Assembly: GCF_009761675.1 (NCBI RefSeq)
Contig: NZ_QUZH01000002.1
Location: 16,598-80,597, forward strand
Source of the DNA: Bhargavaea sp. CC-171006
GTDB lineage: Bacteria > Bacillota > Bacilli > Bacillales_A > Planococcaceae
Length of the DNA: 64,000 bases
Direction: 5' to 3'
Both the position numbers and the translations under genes were made by a program. The notes under the pieces were generated by a model. That model had not been told where the DNA came from, ran no database searches, and saw only the letters and a list, made by a program, of their open reading frames with translations. Every line of letters starts with the position of its first letter. Position 1 is the stretch's first letter. Of the stretch, positions 26,439-36,560 are shown piece after piece.

Positions 26439-28148
26439 GTGAACAAGAAAATCATCATCAAGACGCTTGAAGAAATTGCCCTCCATATGGAATTGCTCGG
26501 AGAGAATCCGTTCAAGGTCGGGGCATTCCGGAAGGCTGCCGGTGTGCTCGAGCAGGATCCGCGCAGCCTTGCAGAAATGGATAATATCCTTTCTCTGAAA
26601 GGCATCGGAAAAGGCACCGGTTCGGTAATTACCGATCTGCTGGAAAAAGGGGAGTCGGAGCTTCTTAAAGAGCTTCAGGAACAGGTGCCCGACGGCCTGA
26701 TTCCACTGCTGAAGATTCCGGGCCTCGGCGGCAAAAAGATTGCCAAGCTGCACAGTGAACTCGGTATCGATTCGGCTGACTCGCTCCGCGCAGCCTGCGA
26801 AGCGGGCGAGGTAAGTAAGCTTGCAGGATTCGGCAAGAAGACCGAAGAGAAAATCCTTGCGGAGCTGGAAACGTTCGGCCAGCGTCCGGACAAGCTGCCG
26901 CACTGGCAGCTGGAACCCGTCGTCAGGATGATTGAAAGCGTACTGAATGCGATTCCAGAGGTGGACCGCCATATGGTGACCGGAAGCTACCGGCGTACTG
27001 CGGAAATGAGCAGTGACCTGGACTTCATCATTGTCACCAAGGAACCGCAGCGGGTCAATGAAGCACTGGCAGGCTCCCTCCCGGTGATCGGGACCGATGC
27101 ATCGGGTGAAGCCAAGCTGTCGGTCACCGTTGATTCGGACGAGCCGGTGGATGTGGATTTCCGTTTTGTCACGGAGCAACAGTTTGCCAGCGCCATCCAC
27201 CACTTCACAGGATCGAAGGATCATAACGTCCGGATGCGGCAGATCGCAAAAGAACGGGGCGAGAAAATCAGTGAATATGGCGTGGAGCAGGAGGACGGCA
27301 GTGTGCTCACGTTTGACTCCGAGGAAAGCTTCTTTTCCCATTTTGATCTGCCGTACTTCCCGCCGACTGTCCGTAAAGACGGGACGGAGCTGGACCGTGC
27401 TGATGAACTGAAAAACCTGATCCGTCCGGAAGATATCCGCTCAGACCTTCATATGCATACGGTCTGGTCGGACGGAGCGGAATCCATCCGTGAAATGGCG
27501 GAGGCCTGCCGTGAACTCGGGTACAGCCACATGGTCATCACGGACCACTCCCGCTATCTGAGGGTGGCGAATGGGCTGACGCCTGAGCGCCTCCGCGACC
27601 AGATCCGTGAAGTCAGGGAAGCCGATGATGAAATGGACGGTATCACGATTCTCTGCGGTACTGAAATGGATATTCTGCCGGACGCGACGCTGGACTTTGA
27701 TGATGAGCTGTTGTCTGAGCTGGACTTTGTTATCGCTTCAATCCATTCCAACTTCAGCCAGCCCCAGGAAAAGATCATGGAGCGCCTCCATGCTGCGATC
27801 TCTAACCCGCATGTGGACATGATCGCGCACCCGACCGGCCGGATCATCGGCCGCCGGGACGGCTACGCGCCCGATGTGGCACAACTGATCGAATGGGCGG
27901 CAGAGTACGGCAAGATCCTCGAGCTGAATGCCAACCCGTACCGTCTTGACCTTGCTGAAGAATGGCTCATGCTCGCCGCGGAAAAAGGCGTGCCGATCGC
28001 GATCAATACCGACGCACACAGTGTCGGGCAGCTGGACTATATGGAAACCGGCGTCCGATATGCACAGCGTGCATGGCTGAACCGCGATATGATCGTCAAT
28101 ACATGGACACTTGACCGTTTCCTGTCGCATCTCGGCAGGGAACGCTGA
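26439..28148 (+). CDS. polX: DNA polymerase/3'-5' exonuclease PolX
   Basis: A 569-residue family X repair polymerase with a C-terminal PHP nuclease, which fills short gaps and removes 3' mismatches during base-excision repair. The N-terminal 8-kDa part and fingers contain the helix-hairpin-helix segments SLKGIGKGTGS and KIPGLGGKKIA. The palm carries the catalytic aspartates in SDLDFIIV and PVDVDFRFV. The PHP domain starts near residue 335 with SDLHMHTVWSDG and ends with NTDAHSVGQLDYM. GTG at 26439 is chosen because AAGGGG is then 10 bases upstream and the N-terminus aligns with B. subtilis PolX; ATG at 26430 abuts the SD. Confidence 0.93.
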   Translation: MNKKIIIKTLEEIALHMELLGENPFKVGAFRKAAGVLEQDPRSLAEMDNILSLKGIGKGTGSVITDLLEKGESELLKELQEQVPDGLIPLLKIPGLGGKKIAKLHSELGIDSADSLRAACEAGEVSKLAGFGKKTEEKILAELETFGQRPDKLPHWQLEPVVRMIESVLNAIPEVDRHMVTGSYRRTAEMSSDLDFIIVTKEPQRVNEALAGSLPVIGTDASGEAKLSVTVDSDEPVDVDFRFVTEQQFASAIHHFTGSKDHNVRMRQIAKERGEKISEYGVEQEDGSVLTFDSEESFFSHFDLPYFPPTVRKDGTELDRADELKNLIRPEDIRSDLHMHTVWSDGAESIREMAEACRELGYSHMVITDHSRYLRVANGLTPERLRDQIREVREADDEMDGITILCGTEMDILPDATLDFDDELLSELDFVIASIHSNFSQPQEKIMERLHAAISNPHVDMIAHPTGRIIGRRDGYAPDVAQLIEWAAEYGKILELNANPYRLDLAEEWLMLAAEKGVPIAINTDAHSVGQLDYMETGVRYAQRAWLNRDMIVNTWTLDRFLSHLGRER

Positions 28149-28186
28149 TTTAATAGAGAGACCAGATCTGAAAGGAAGTGGGGCAC

Positions 28187-30547
28187 ATGGAGGCCCGGGT
28201 CCTGAAAACACTTGAATTTGATAAAATCCGCTCTGAAGTGGCTGGCCATTGCACATCGGCGCTCGGACGCGCACGGATCGGGGAGCTCGTCCCTTCCGAT
28301 GACCTCGGAAAGGTCCGATCGCTCCTTGAAGAGACGGATGAAGCACTGGCCATCTACCGCATCCGGGGAAATGTCCCGATGGGCGGCCTGTTCGACATCC
28401 GGATGTACGCAAAGCGTGCCCAGGCAGGCGGTACACTCGGCGCCGGAGAGCTGATGGAGACGGCGAGCACGATCCGTGCAGGCTGCATCCTCCGTCAGTT
28501 CCTGGAGGCCATAGGGGAAGAAGGGGAGATTGCCATTCCGCTCTTTCTTGCAAAAAAAGAGGAGATGCCGATCCTAACGGCGCTTGAGCATGAAATCAAT
28601 GCCTGCATCGATGAAAACGGCAAAGTGCTGGACAGCGCTTCTTCGGCGCTCCGCTCCATCCGGCAGCAGCTGCGGACCCAGGAGGGAAGGGTTCGGGACA
28701 AGCTGGAACAGTATACGAGAAATAATTCTAAAATGCTGTCTGACTCGATCGTGACCATGCGGAACGACCGGTATGTCATTCCGGTCAAGCAGGAATACCG
28801 GACGCATTTCGGCGGGATTGTCCATGACCAGTCCTCTTCGGGGCAGACGCTGTTCATCGAGCCTGATGCTGTCGTGCAGGCGAACAACGAAATCCGTCAG
28901 CTGAAGGCGAAGGAAAAGGAAGAGATCGAGCGCATCCTCCGTGAGTTGAGCGGCCATGTGCAGGAACATGCTCATGAACTGTTTATCATGGTCCGCATAC
29001 TGGGGGATATGGATGCTGTACTTGCCAAGGCGAAATACGGGATGACCCAGAAGGCGACCGTGCCGAAGGTCAACAACGAGGGTTACATCCGCCTTGTCAA
29101 ATGCCGCCATCCGTTTTTGTCGAGGGAAGAGGCCGTTCCGAATACGATTGAATTTGGCAGGGATACGACGGCAATCGTGATCACGGGTCCGAACACCGGC
29201 GGTAAAACCGTTACACTGAAAACGGTCGGACTTTGCACACTCATGACCCAGGCAGGAATCCCGATTCCGGCACTCGACGGATCGGAAATGGCCGTTTTCA
29301 AGGATGTGTTTGCCGATATCGGCGATGAGCAGTCTATCGAACAGAGCCTGAGTACTTTCTCCTCCCATATGGTCAACATTGTCGACATCCTGAATAAGTT
29401 CGATTCGGAATCACTCGTCCTGTTTGACGAACTCGGTTCCGGTACCGATCCGCAGGAAGGAGCGGCATTGGCCATCTCCATTCTGGACGAAGTCCACGGC
29501 CGGGGAGCCCGGGTCATGGCGACGACGCACTATCCCGAGCTGAAGGCCTATGGATACAATCGTCCCGGCGTGGTCAACGCGAGCGTTGAATTCGATGTCG
29601 AGACACTGAGCCCCACATACCGTCTTTTGATCGGTGTGCCGGGGCGGAGCAACGCGTTCGAGATATCCAGCCGGCTCGGACTGCCGGACAGGATCATCCG
29701 CCACGCCGAAACCTTTACCGGCGAAAACCGGAACGAAGTGGAAACGATGATCACCTCACTTGAGGCGAGCAGGGTACAGGCGGAAAAAGACGCTGAGGAA
29801 ACGGCAAGGGTCCTCGAGGAATCCGAGTCGCTCCGCAAACAGCTGGAAACGCGTCTGTCCGAGTATGAATCGAAAAAGGAATCGCTCGAGCAGAAAGCCC
29901 GTGAAAAGGCAAAGAAAATCGTCGAGGATGCACGCAGGGAAGCGGAGTCTGTCATCTCGGAACTCCGTGCGCTCAGGCTGAATGCCGGCGCTTCGGTTAA
30001 AGAACACGAACTGATCGATGCGAAAAAGCGCCTGGAAGGCGCGATTCCGGAAGAGGAACTCGCTAAGAAGCCGAAGCAGAAGGCGAAGCCAGCAAAAAGG
30101 GAATTCCGTCCCGGGGATGAAGTCAAGGTGCTGAGTTACGGACAGAAGGGTTCCCTTGTTGAGAAGATGTCCGGCGGTGAGTGGATGGTCCAGCTCGGTA
30201 TCCTAAAGATGAAAATCGATGAATCCGACCTGGAGTATATCAAGCCGGAAAAAGAAAAGGAAACCGTCAATGTAAATGCGGTCCGCGGCCGGTCGGGCGC
30301 AGGAGTGAAGCTCGAACTCGACCTTCGCGGCGAGCGGTACGAAGATGCCATCCAACGAACGGAGAAATACATCGATGATGCGCTTCTTGCCAACTATCCG
30401 CGTGTGTCGATCATCCACGGCAAGGGGACAGGCGCACTCCGCGAAGGGATCCAGAAGTTCCTCCGGCGCCATCCGCGTGTCAAAAGCTTCAGGTTTGGCG
30501 AAGCGGGCGAAGGCGGCTACGGGGTCACTGTGGTTGAACTGAAGTGA
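28187..30547 (+). CDS. mutS2: MutS2 / ribosome-collision ATPase with Smr domain
   Basis: A 786-residue MutS2. In B. subtilis MutS2 acts on collided ribosomes rather than in mismatch repair. It lacks the mismatch-binding N-terminal domains of MutS, starting directly with core and clamp helices. Walker A ITGPNTGGKT is near residue 330, Walker B FDELGSGTDP near 412 and the ATTHYPELKAY motif near 445. A long charged coiled coil (about 520-625) and a KOW-like patch (EFRPGDEVKVLSYGQKG) lead to the C-terminal Smr domain from about 708 (LDLRGERYEDA, HGKGTGALREGI). ATG at 28187 is better spaced from the SD than GTG at 28178. Confidence 0.95.
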   Translation: MEARVLKTLEFDKIRSEVAGHCTSALGRARIGELVPSDDLGKVRSLLEETDEALAIYRIRGNVPMGGLFDIRMYAKRAQAGGTLGAGELMETASTIRAGCILRQFLEAIGEEGEIAIPLFLAKKEEMPILTALEHEINACIDENGKVLDSASSALRSIRQQLRTQEGRVRDKLEQYTRNNSKMLSDSIVTMRNDRYVIPVKQEYRTHFGGIVHDQSSSGQTLFIEPDAVVQANNEIRQLKAKEKEEIERILRELSGHVQEHAHELFIMVRILGDMDAVLAKAKYGMTQKATVPKVNNEGYIRLVKCRHPFLSREEAVPNTIEFGRDTTAIVITGPNTGGKTVTLKTVGLCTLMTQAGIPIPALDGSEMAVFKDVFADIGDEQSIEQSLSTFSSHMVNIVDILNKFDSESLVLFDELGSGTDPQEGAALAISILDEVHGRGARVMATTHYPELKAYGYNRPGVVNASVEFDVETLSPTYRLLIGVPGRSNAFEISSRLGLPDRIIRHAETFTGENRNEVETMITSLEASRVQAEKDAEETARVLEESESLRKQLETRLSEYESKKESLEQKAREKAKKIVEDARREAESVISELRALRLNAGASVKEHELIDAKKRLEGAIPEEELAKKPKQKAKPAKREFRPGDEVKVLSYGQKGSLVEKMSGGEWMVQLGILKMKIDESDLEYIKPEKEKETVNVNAVRGRSGAGVKLELDLRGERYEDAIQRTEKYIDDALLANYPRVSIIHGKGTGALREGIQKFLRRHPRVKSFRFGEAGEGGYGVTVVELK

Positions 30548-30648
30548 ACAGGCGGATACCGGACGGAGCCATGCACTGAATCGGTCCGAATTGAAACCTT
30601 CCCGCCGTTCATCCGTATAGGTATCAAAACAGCAAAGGAGCAAATGGA

Positions 30649-31062
30649 ATGCTTCTATCGAGTTTCTGGACACATCCGCTCGTAGAGACGGCCGGCTATT
30701 TCAGCGTCACGGTCCTCTGCCTGGTTGTTTCAATGGTGATTTTTGAAATTGTGACGAAATATAAAAACTGGGAAGAGATCAAAAAAGGAAATGTGGCGGT
30801 CGCCCTCGCAACAGGCGGCAAAATTTTTGGAGTGGCAAATATATTCCGCCATTCCATCGAACAGCATTCCTCGCTGCCGGAAATGCTCGCCTGGGGAGGG
30901 TTCGGATTTTTCCTTCTCATCATGGCCTATTGGCTTTTTGAGTTTTTGACTCCCCGTTTCAATGTGGACGAAGAGATCGGAAACGGCAACCGGGCTGTGG
31001 GCCTGATTTCCCTCATCATCTCTGTGGGACTAAGCTATGTCATCGCAGCAAGCATCACCTGA
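30649..31062 (+). CDS. DUF350 family membrane protein (YshE)
   Basis: A 137-residue protein with four hydrophobic segments (about 12-32, 48-62, 82-102 and 115-135), matching the DUF350 family. The conserved features are IKKGNVAVALATGGKIFGVANI in the first half and GNGNRAVGLISLIISVGLSYVIA in the second, suggesting an internal duplication. The family's function is unknown. SD AAAGGAG precedes ATG by about 8 bases. It follows mutS2 as in B. subtilis (yshE) and probably belongs to the end of that unit. Confidence 0.85.
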   Translation: MLLSSFWTHPLVETAGYFSVTVLCLVVSMVIFEIVTKYKNWEEIKKGNVAVALATGGKIFGVANIFRHSIEQHSSLPEMLAWGGFGFFLLIMAYWLFEFLTPRFNVDEEIGNGNRAVGLISLIISVGLSYVIAASIT

Positions 31063-31096
31063 TCTCCGGATCCGTCCCCGAAAGGCGGTAATAGGC

Positions 31097-31180
31097 ATGG
31101 ACATGATCAAACTGGCCAAGCTGCTGCTGGTTTTGTGTGCCGGCTTCATCATCGTCGGCATCTGGTGGCTGTTTTTCTGA
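31097..31180 (+). CDS. 27-residue single-pass membrane mini-protein
   Basis: A short frame (ATG 31097, TGA 31178-31180) encodes a peptide starting MDMIKLAKLL and continuing as one hydrophobic helix, ending GIWWLFF. It starts with a lysine-bearing cytoplasmic end and then about 19 apolar residues, the usual shape of a bacterial one-helix membrane peptide. AAAGGCGG lies about 9-12 bases upstream. It lies 34 bases after the DUF350 gene, likely in the same transcript, before the terminator at 31282. I do not recognise it. It may assist the DUF350 protein; that is inference. Confidence 0.6.
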   Translation: MDMIKLAKLLLVLCAGFIIVGIWWLFF

Positions 31181-31281
31181 AGCCATGATATCAGTGGGCG
31201 GCGTTCCAGGCTAAACCAAAACTTTGTGTGCTAAAGACGGAGCATATACGCCTCGCTTCACCATCAGCACTGGCACCATCC

Positions 31282-31310
31282 AAAGGCGCAGGGAAACCTG
31301 CGCCTTTTTA
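31282..31310 (+). terminator. intrinsic terminator before lcfA
   Basis: AAGGCGCAGG and CCTGCGCCTT (31283-31306) with a GAAA tetraloop and T-tail. Confidence 0.92.
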
Positions 31311-31319
31311 CATTGTCTG

Positions 31320-31348
31320 TTGAAAGCGCATACATCATAAGGTAAGAT
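31320..31348 (+). promoter_or_regulatory. sigma-A promoter of lcfA
   Basis: TTGAAA (31320-31325) and TAAGAT (31343-31348), spacer 17. No FadR-like box is visible at this promoter. Confidence 0.8.
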
Positions 31349-31391
31349 AGTAATAGGAATTTTCTGACGATTCTTAGGAAGGGGTCTGATC

Positions 31392-33089
31392 ATGACGGAA
31401 AAACCATGGCTGAAGAACTATCCCGAAGGAATTCCGCCGACACTTGACTACCCTGAAGAACCGCTGCAGGATGGCCTCACCCGTTCGGCGTCCAAGTATC
31501 CGGAGAAAACAGCCATCCATTTCCTGGGCAGACAGGTGATTTATCAGGAGCTGTACGAATCTGCCCTGAAATTCGGGAATTACCTGAAAAGCCTCGGAAT
31601 CGGAAGGGGGGACCGGGTGGCGATCATGCTGCCGAACTGTCCGCAGAATGTCATTGCGTTCTACGGAATCCTGTATGCGGGCGGCGTAGTTGTCCAGACA
31701 AACCCTTTATACACAGAGAAGGAACTTGCTTATCAGATGAAAGACTCGGGAGCCCGGGCGATCCTCACTTTGGATATCCTGTTTCCGAGGGTGTCCAAAG
31801 TCATTGGCGAAACCGCTTTGGAGAACGTGATTGTCACCGGGATCAAGGACTACCTGCCATTCCCGAAAAACATTCTTTATCCGTTTGTGCAGAAAAGAGA
31901 ATATGGCATGACGGTCAAGGTTGAACACCGCGGAAGAAACCACCTGTTTACAGAAATCATGAAACGCAGTCAGGCGGAGCCGATCCAGGCATCCGAGACC
32001 GACCAGGACGATCTCGCACTTCTTCAATACACAGGCGGCACAACCGGTTCTCCGAAGGGCGTGATGCTCACACACCGCAACCTCAATGCAAACACGGAGA
32101 TGTGTGCGGCCTGGATGTACCGCTGCGAACCGGGGGAAGAAGTGGTTCTCGGAATCCTGCCGTTCTTTCATGTCTACGGGATGACAACTGTACTTGTGCT
32201 GTCGGTCAGCCAGGGGAACAAGATGGTTCTCGTGCCGAAATTCGATCCGGAAACTGTGCTGAAATTGATCGACAAGCAATCACCGACCCTGTTCCCGGGA
32301 GCGCCGACCATATACATCGGCCTGCTGAACCATCCTGATATCGGCAACTACGATCTGTCTTCCATCAAAGCTTGCCTGAGCGGTTCGGCTCCCCTTCCGG
32401 TCGACATCCAGACCCAGTTTGAGAAAATCACAAAAGGCAAGCTGGTCGAAGGGTACGGACTTTCCGAATCGTCACCGGTGACACACGCCAATCTGATTTG
32501 GGACGGCGAGAGGAAAAAAGGCTCAGTCGGGATTCCATGGCCGGATACCGAAGCCGCCATTTTCAGGACCGGGACGACGGAATCGGTGGAACAGGGAGAA
32601 GTGGGAGAAATAGCGGTAAAAGGCCCGCAGATTATGAAAGGGTACTGGAACCGTCCGGAAGAAACGGCCGCCACCCTTAAAGACGGCTGGCTGCTCACTG
32701 GAGATCTCGGGTACATGGACGAAGACGGCTACTTCTATGTGGTCGATCGCAAGAAGGATATGATCATTGCCAGCGGCTACAATGTATATCCGAGGGAGAT
32801 CGAGGAAGTGCTCTACGAACATCCTGATGTGGCAGAATGTGTTGTAGCCGGTATTCCCGACCCGTATCGCGGGGAGACGGTCAAGGCATACATCGTCCTG
32901 AAGGAAGACGCTGAAGTGACGGAGGAAGAACTGAACGCGCACTGCAGGAAGAGCCTCGCTGCCTATAAGGTGCCGAAACTCTACGAATTCCGTAAGGAGC
33001 TTCCGAAAACGGCAGTCGGCAAGATATTGAGACGCTCATTGATTGACGAAGAAAAAAAGAAGATGGAAGAGGAGAAGGTCATCTCCTGA
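31392..33089 (+). CDS. lcfA: long-chain fatty-acid--CoA ligase
   Basis: A 565-residue ANL-superfamily ligase activating fatty acids to acyl-CoA through an acyl-adenylate. The AMP-binding P-loop-like motif YTGGTTGSPKGVML starts near residue 213. The A5-type motif VEGYGLSESSP is near 355, and TGDLGYMDEDGYFYVVDRKKDMI near 437. The C-terminal catalytic lysine is expected in LPKTAVGKILRR near 545. Length matches B. subtilis LcfA. It has its own promoter; fadR follows and starts its own transcript, so the five genes form at least two overlapping units devoted to beta-oxidation. Confidence 0.95.
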   Translation: MTEKPWLKNYPEGIPPTLDYPEEPLQDGLTRSASKYPEKTAIHFLGRQVIYQELYESALKFGNYLKSLGIGRGDRVAIMLPNCPQNVIAFYGILYAGGVVVQTNPLYTEKELAYQMKDSGARAILTLDILFPRVSKVIGETALENVIVTGIKDYLPFPKNILYPFVQKREYGMTVKVEHRGRNHLFTEIMKRSQAEPIQASETDQDDLALLQYTGGTTGSPKGVMLTHRNLNANTEMCAAWMYRCEPGEEVVLGILPFFHVYGMTTVLVLSVSQGNKMVLVPKFDPETVLKLIDKQSPTLFPGAPTIYIGLLNHPDIGNYDLSSIKACLSGSAPLPVDIQTQFEKITKGKLVEGYGLSESSPVTHANLIWDGERKKGSVGIPWPDTEAAIFRTGTTESVEQGEVGEIAVKGPQIMKGYWNRPEETAATLKDGWLLTGDLGYMDEDGYFYVVDRKKDMIIASGYNVYPREIEEVLYEHPDVAECVVAGIPDPYRGETVKAYIVLKEDAEVTEEELNAHCRKSLAAYKVPKLYEFRKELPKTAVGKILRRSLIDEEKKKMEEEKVIS

Positions 33090-33096
33090 ACAAGGC

Positions 33097-33125
33097 TTGA
33101 CATCCAATCAGCCAGAGAATAATAT
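33097..33125 (+). promoter_or_regulatory. sigma-A promoter of fadR
   Basis: Consensus TTGACA (33097-33102) and TAATAT (33120-33125), spacer 17. The FadR operator begins immediately after the -10. Confidence 0.88.
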
Positions 33126-33157
33126 AGAAATATGAATGAATAGTCATTCATATTTCT
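33126..33157. promoter_or_regulatory. FadR operator at its own promoter
   Basis: The core TGAATGAATAGTCATTCA (33133-33150) matches the known Bacillus FadR box (TGAATGAMTANTCATTCA). Here the inverted repeat extends to perfect 14-bp arms (33126-33139 and 33144-33157) around ATAG. Its position over the transcription start implies autorepression of fadR-fadB-etfBA, relieved by long-chain acyl-CoA. Confidence 0.92.
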
Positions 33158-33179
33158 TTTTTATTTGGTGGTGAACCCA

Positions 33180-33767
33180 ATGAATCGGAATAAGCCGAAG
33201 TACGGACAGATTGTGGATGCGGCCGTGATCGCCATCGCGGAGAACGGGTACCACCAGGCACAGGTATCAAAGATCGCCAAACAGGCGGGGGTGGCCGATG
33301 GGACAATCTATCTGTATTTCAAAAACAAAGAGGATATTTTAGTCTCGGTCTTTCGTGAGAAAATGGCGTTGTTCATGGACAGGCTCAGGCCGGTTCTGGA
33401 AGACGGACAGATGTCGTCCGAAGAAAAACTGTTCCGGATGATCGAAAATCATTTCAGCGTCCTCTACTCTGACCGTCACCTGGCCATCGTCACCCAACTG
33501 GAGCTGCGCCAGTCCAATAAAGAACTGAGGCTAAAAATCAATGAAGTCCTGAAAGACTATCTTTCCATGCTGGACCGCATCCTTCAAGAAGGAATCGAGC
33601 GCGGTGAGTTCGAAGTAGATATGGACATCCGGCTTGCACGGCAGATGGTATTCGGAACCATTGATGAGATTTCCACCTCGTGGGTGATGAATGATCAGAA
33701 ATATGATTTAATTAAACTGGCGCCGGATGTACATAGGCTGCTCATGCAAGGCATGAAAGCCAAGTAA
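33180..33767 (+). CDS. fadR: fatty-acid degradation repressor FadR (TetR family)
   Basis: A 195-residue TetR-type repressor. The N-terminal helix-turn-helix [26 protein letters not shown] (about 28-53) is nearly identical to B. subtilis FadR as I recall it. So is the ligand-domain segment [14 protein letters not shown] and the C-terminal [25 protein letters not shown]. It represses beta-oxidation genes and dissociates on binding long-chain acyl-CoA. The start at 33180 gives the family N-terminus; a GTG at 33165 is less likely. Its own operator overlaps its promoter. Confidence 0.94.
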   Translation: MNRNKPKYGQIVDAAVIAIAENGYHQAQVSKIAKQAGVADGTIYLYFKNKEDILVSVFREKMALFMDRLRPVLEDGQMSSEEKLFRMIENHFSVLYSDRHLAIVTQLELRQSNKELRLKINEVLKDYLSMLDRILQEGIERGEFEVDMDIRLARQMVFGTIDEISTSWVMNDQKYDLIKLAPDVHRLLMQGMKAK

Positions 33768-33783
33768 GGGGGATGGGTGGACA

Positions 33784-34557
33784 TTGGAATTCTTGAAAGT
33801 GAAAACGGAAGACGGCATTGCGCTGGTCGCCATTAATCGGCCACCGGCGAATGCGCTTTCACAAGGTCTGGTGAAAGAAGTAAACGAACTCCTGGATCTC
33901 GTCGAGCATGATGACGAAGTCCGTGTAGTCGTCCTGCACGGTGAAGGAAGGTTCTTCTCTGCCGGTGCTGACATCAAGGAATTCACCGAAGTTCCCGATG
34001 CGGCCGGCTTTACCAAGCTTGCGGACAATGGACAGCAAGTGTTCGAACGTCTCGAGAATTTTTCTAAGCCGGTCATTGCCGCAATCCACGGCGCAGCACT
34101 CGGCGGAGGGCTCGAACTTGCCATGGCGTGCCATATGCGGTTTGTCACGGCAGGTGCCAAGCTTGGCTTGCCTGAGCTCCAGCTTGGGCTGATTCCGGGG
34201 TTTGGCGGCACTCAGCGTCTGCCGAGGTATGTCGGTCGGGCAAAAGCGGCCGAGATGATGCTGACGTCGGATCCGATCTCCGGCGAGGAGGCGGTTTCCG
34301 CAGGGCTGGCCAATCAGGCATTTGGTGAAGAAGAGCTGCTGGAAGGAACCCTCGCAATCGCGCGTAAAATCGCTGATAAAAGCCCGGTATCGGTCCGTGC
34401 TGCGCTCCGCATGCTCCAATACGGCAAGCATGACGGATTCCATGAGGGCGTAAAGGCGGAAGCGGCCTCGTTTGGGGAAGTTTTTGCATCACAGGACGCA
34501 AAAGAAGGAATATCCGCATTCCTTGAGAAGCGGAAACCTGTATTCCAAGGAAAGTAA
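33784..34557 (+). CDS. fadB: enoyl-CoA hydratase
   Basis: A 257-residue crotonase-superfamily protein that hydrates 2-enoyl-CoA in beta-oxidation. The oxyanion-hole segments are visible as [15 protein letters not shown] (about 56-70) and [20 protein letters not shown] (about 101-120). The catalytic glutamate region [24 protein letters not shown] (about 128-151) is conserved. The start is TTG behind a G-rich SD, consistent with the short spacing to fadR (16 bases). It lies in the fadR-fadB-etfB-etfA operon. Confidence 0.92.
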   Translation: MEFLKVKTEDGIALVAINRPPANALSQGLVKEVNELLDLVEHDDEVRVVVLHGEGRFFSAGADIKEFTEVPDAAGFTKLADNGQQVFERLENFSKPVIAAIHGAALGGGLELAMACHMRFVTAGAKLGLPELQLGLIPGFGGTQRLPRYVGRAKAAEMMLTSDPISGEEAVSAGLANQAFGEEELLEGTLAIARKIADKSPVSVRAALRMLQYGKHDGFHEGVKAEAASFGEVFASQDAKEGISAFLEKRKPVFQGK

Positions 34558-34580
34558 GACACGAAGGGGAGGATGGCAAG

Positions 34581-35354
34581 ATGAACATTTACGCACTGGT
34601 GAAACGCACATTCGATACGGAAGAGAGAATTTCCGTCCAAAACGGCGAAATCGCAGAGGACGGCGCAGAATTCATCATCAATCCATACGATGAATATGCA
34701 GTGGAAGAAGCAATCCGTGTTCGCGACGAGCACGGCGGGGAAGTGACCGTCCTTACGATCGGTTCCGAAGAAGCAGAAAAGCAACTGCGCACGGCTCTTG
34801 CCATGGGCGCCGATAAAGCGGTGCTCATCAATACTGAAGACGACCTCGACGAGCTGGACGAGTTCGGTGCAGCGACGATCATTGCGGAATTCCTGAAGGA
34901 TAAAGATGCGGATCTCATCCTGGCGGGCAACGTGGCGATCGACGGCGGTTCCGGACAGGTCGGCCCGCGTGTGGCTGAACTTCTCGGCATCAACTATGTC
35001 ACGACGATCACAGAACTGAAGATCGACGGGGACAAGGCGACCGTCATCCGCGATGTTGAAGGCGACTCTGAAACGATCGAGGCCCAGATGCCGCTTCTCA
35101 TCACGGCCCAGCAGGGTCTGAACGATCCTCGCTATCCGTCCCTGCCGGGGATCATGAAAGCGAAAAAGAAGCCGCTTGATGAGCTTGAACTCGACGATAT
35201 CGATCTCGAAGAAGACGATGTCGAAGTGAAGGTTGAGCGTGTGGATGTCTTCCTTCCGCCTGAAAAACAGGCCGGCCGTGTTCTCGAGGGCGACCTCCAG
35301 GACCAGGTCAAGGAGCTTGTCCAACTGCTCCGCACCGAAGCGAAAGTCATATGA
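34581..35354 (+). CDS. etfB: electron transfer flavoprotein beta subunit
   Basis: A 257-residue ETF beta subunit, binding AMP and, with EtfA, taking electrons from acyl-CoA dehydrogenase to the respiratory chain. The N-terminus MNIYALVKRTFDTEE, the segment INPYDEYAVEEAIRVRDEHGGEVTVLTIG and the signature VEGDSETIEAQMPLLITAQQGLNDPRYPSLPGIMKAKKKPL are diagnostic. SD GGGAGG precedes ATG by about 8 bases. It is followed by etfA 35 bases later in the same operon. Confidence 0.96.
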   Translation: MNIYALVKRTFDTEERISVQNGEIAEDGAEFIINPYDEYAVEEAIRVRDEHGGEVTVLTIGSEEAEKQLRTALAMGADKAVLINTEDDLDELDEFGAATIIAEFLKDKDADLILAGNVAIDGGSGQVGPRVAELLGINYVTTITELKIDGDKATVIRDVEGDSETIEAQMPLLITAQQGLNDPRYPSLPGIMKAKKKPLDELELDDIDLEEDDVEVKVERVDVFLPPEKQAGRVLEGDLQDQVKELVQLLRTEAKVI

Positions 35355-35389
35355 GCCGACCGGCACATTCGATACAGGAGGGGTAAACT

Positions 35390-36367
<978 letters not shown>

Positions 36368-36372
36368 TCATT

Positions 36373-36405
36373 GCGGGGCTGTCCGATTCAATGGGCAGCC
36401 CTGCT
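36373..36405 (+). terminator. probable terminator after etfA
   Basis: GCGGGGCTGTCC (36373-36384) pairs with GGGCAGCCCTGC (36393-36404), including two G-T pairs. There is no clear T-run, so efficiency is uncertain. Confidence 0.5.
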
Positions 36406-36516
36406 ACTGTTGCCACGCCAGAATAGATTTCTGCAGGGCGGGTAGACAGTTAAGGAACCGCATCAAATCAAGCGGTTAGCCGAACAGGCAGAACATTCGC
36501 CGGCCATTCGGGCAGG

Positions 36517-36525
36517 TGCTATAAT
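36517..36525 (+). promoter_or_regulatory. extended -10 promoter of trxA
   Basis: TGC followed by consensus TATAAT (36520-36525), no good -35 at the right distance. It lies 36 bases before the trxA start. Confidence 0.6.
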
Positions 36526-36560
36526 TAGCCCAGAGTGGTTAATCATGAGGAGGTAATCAA

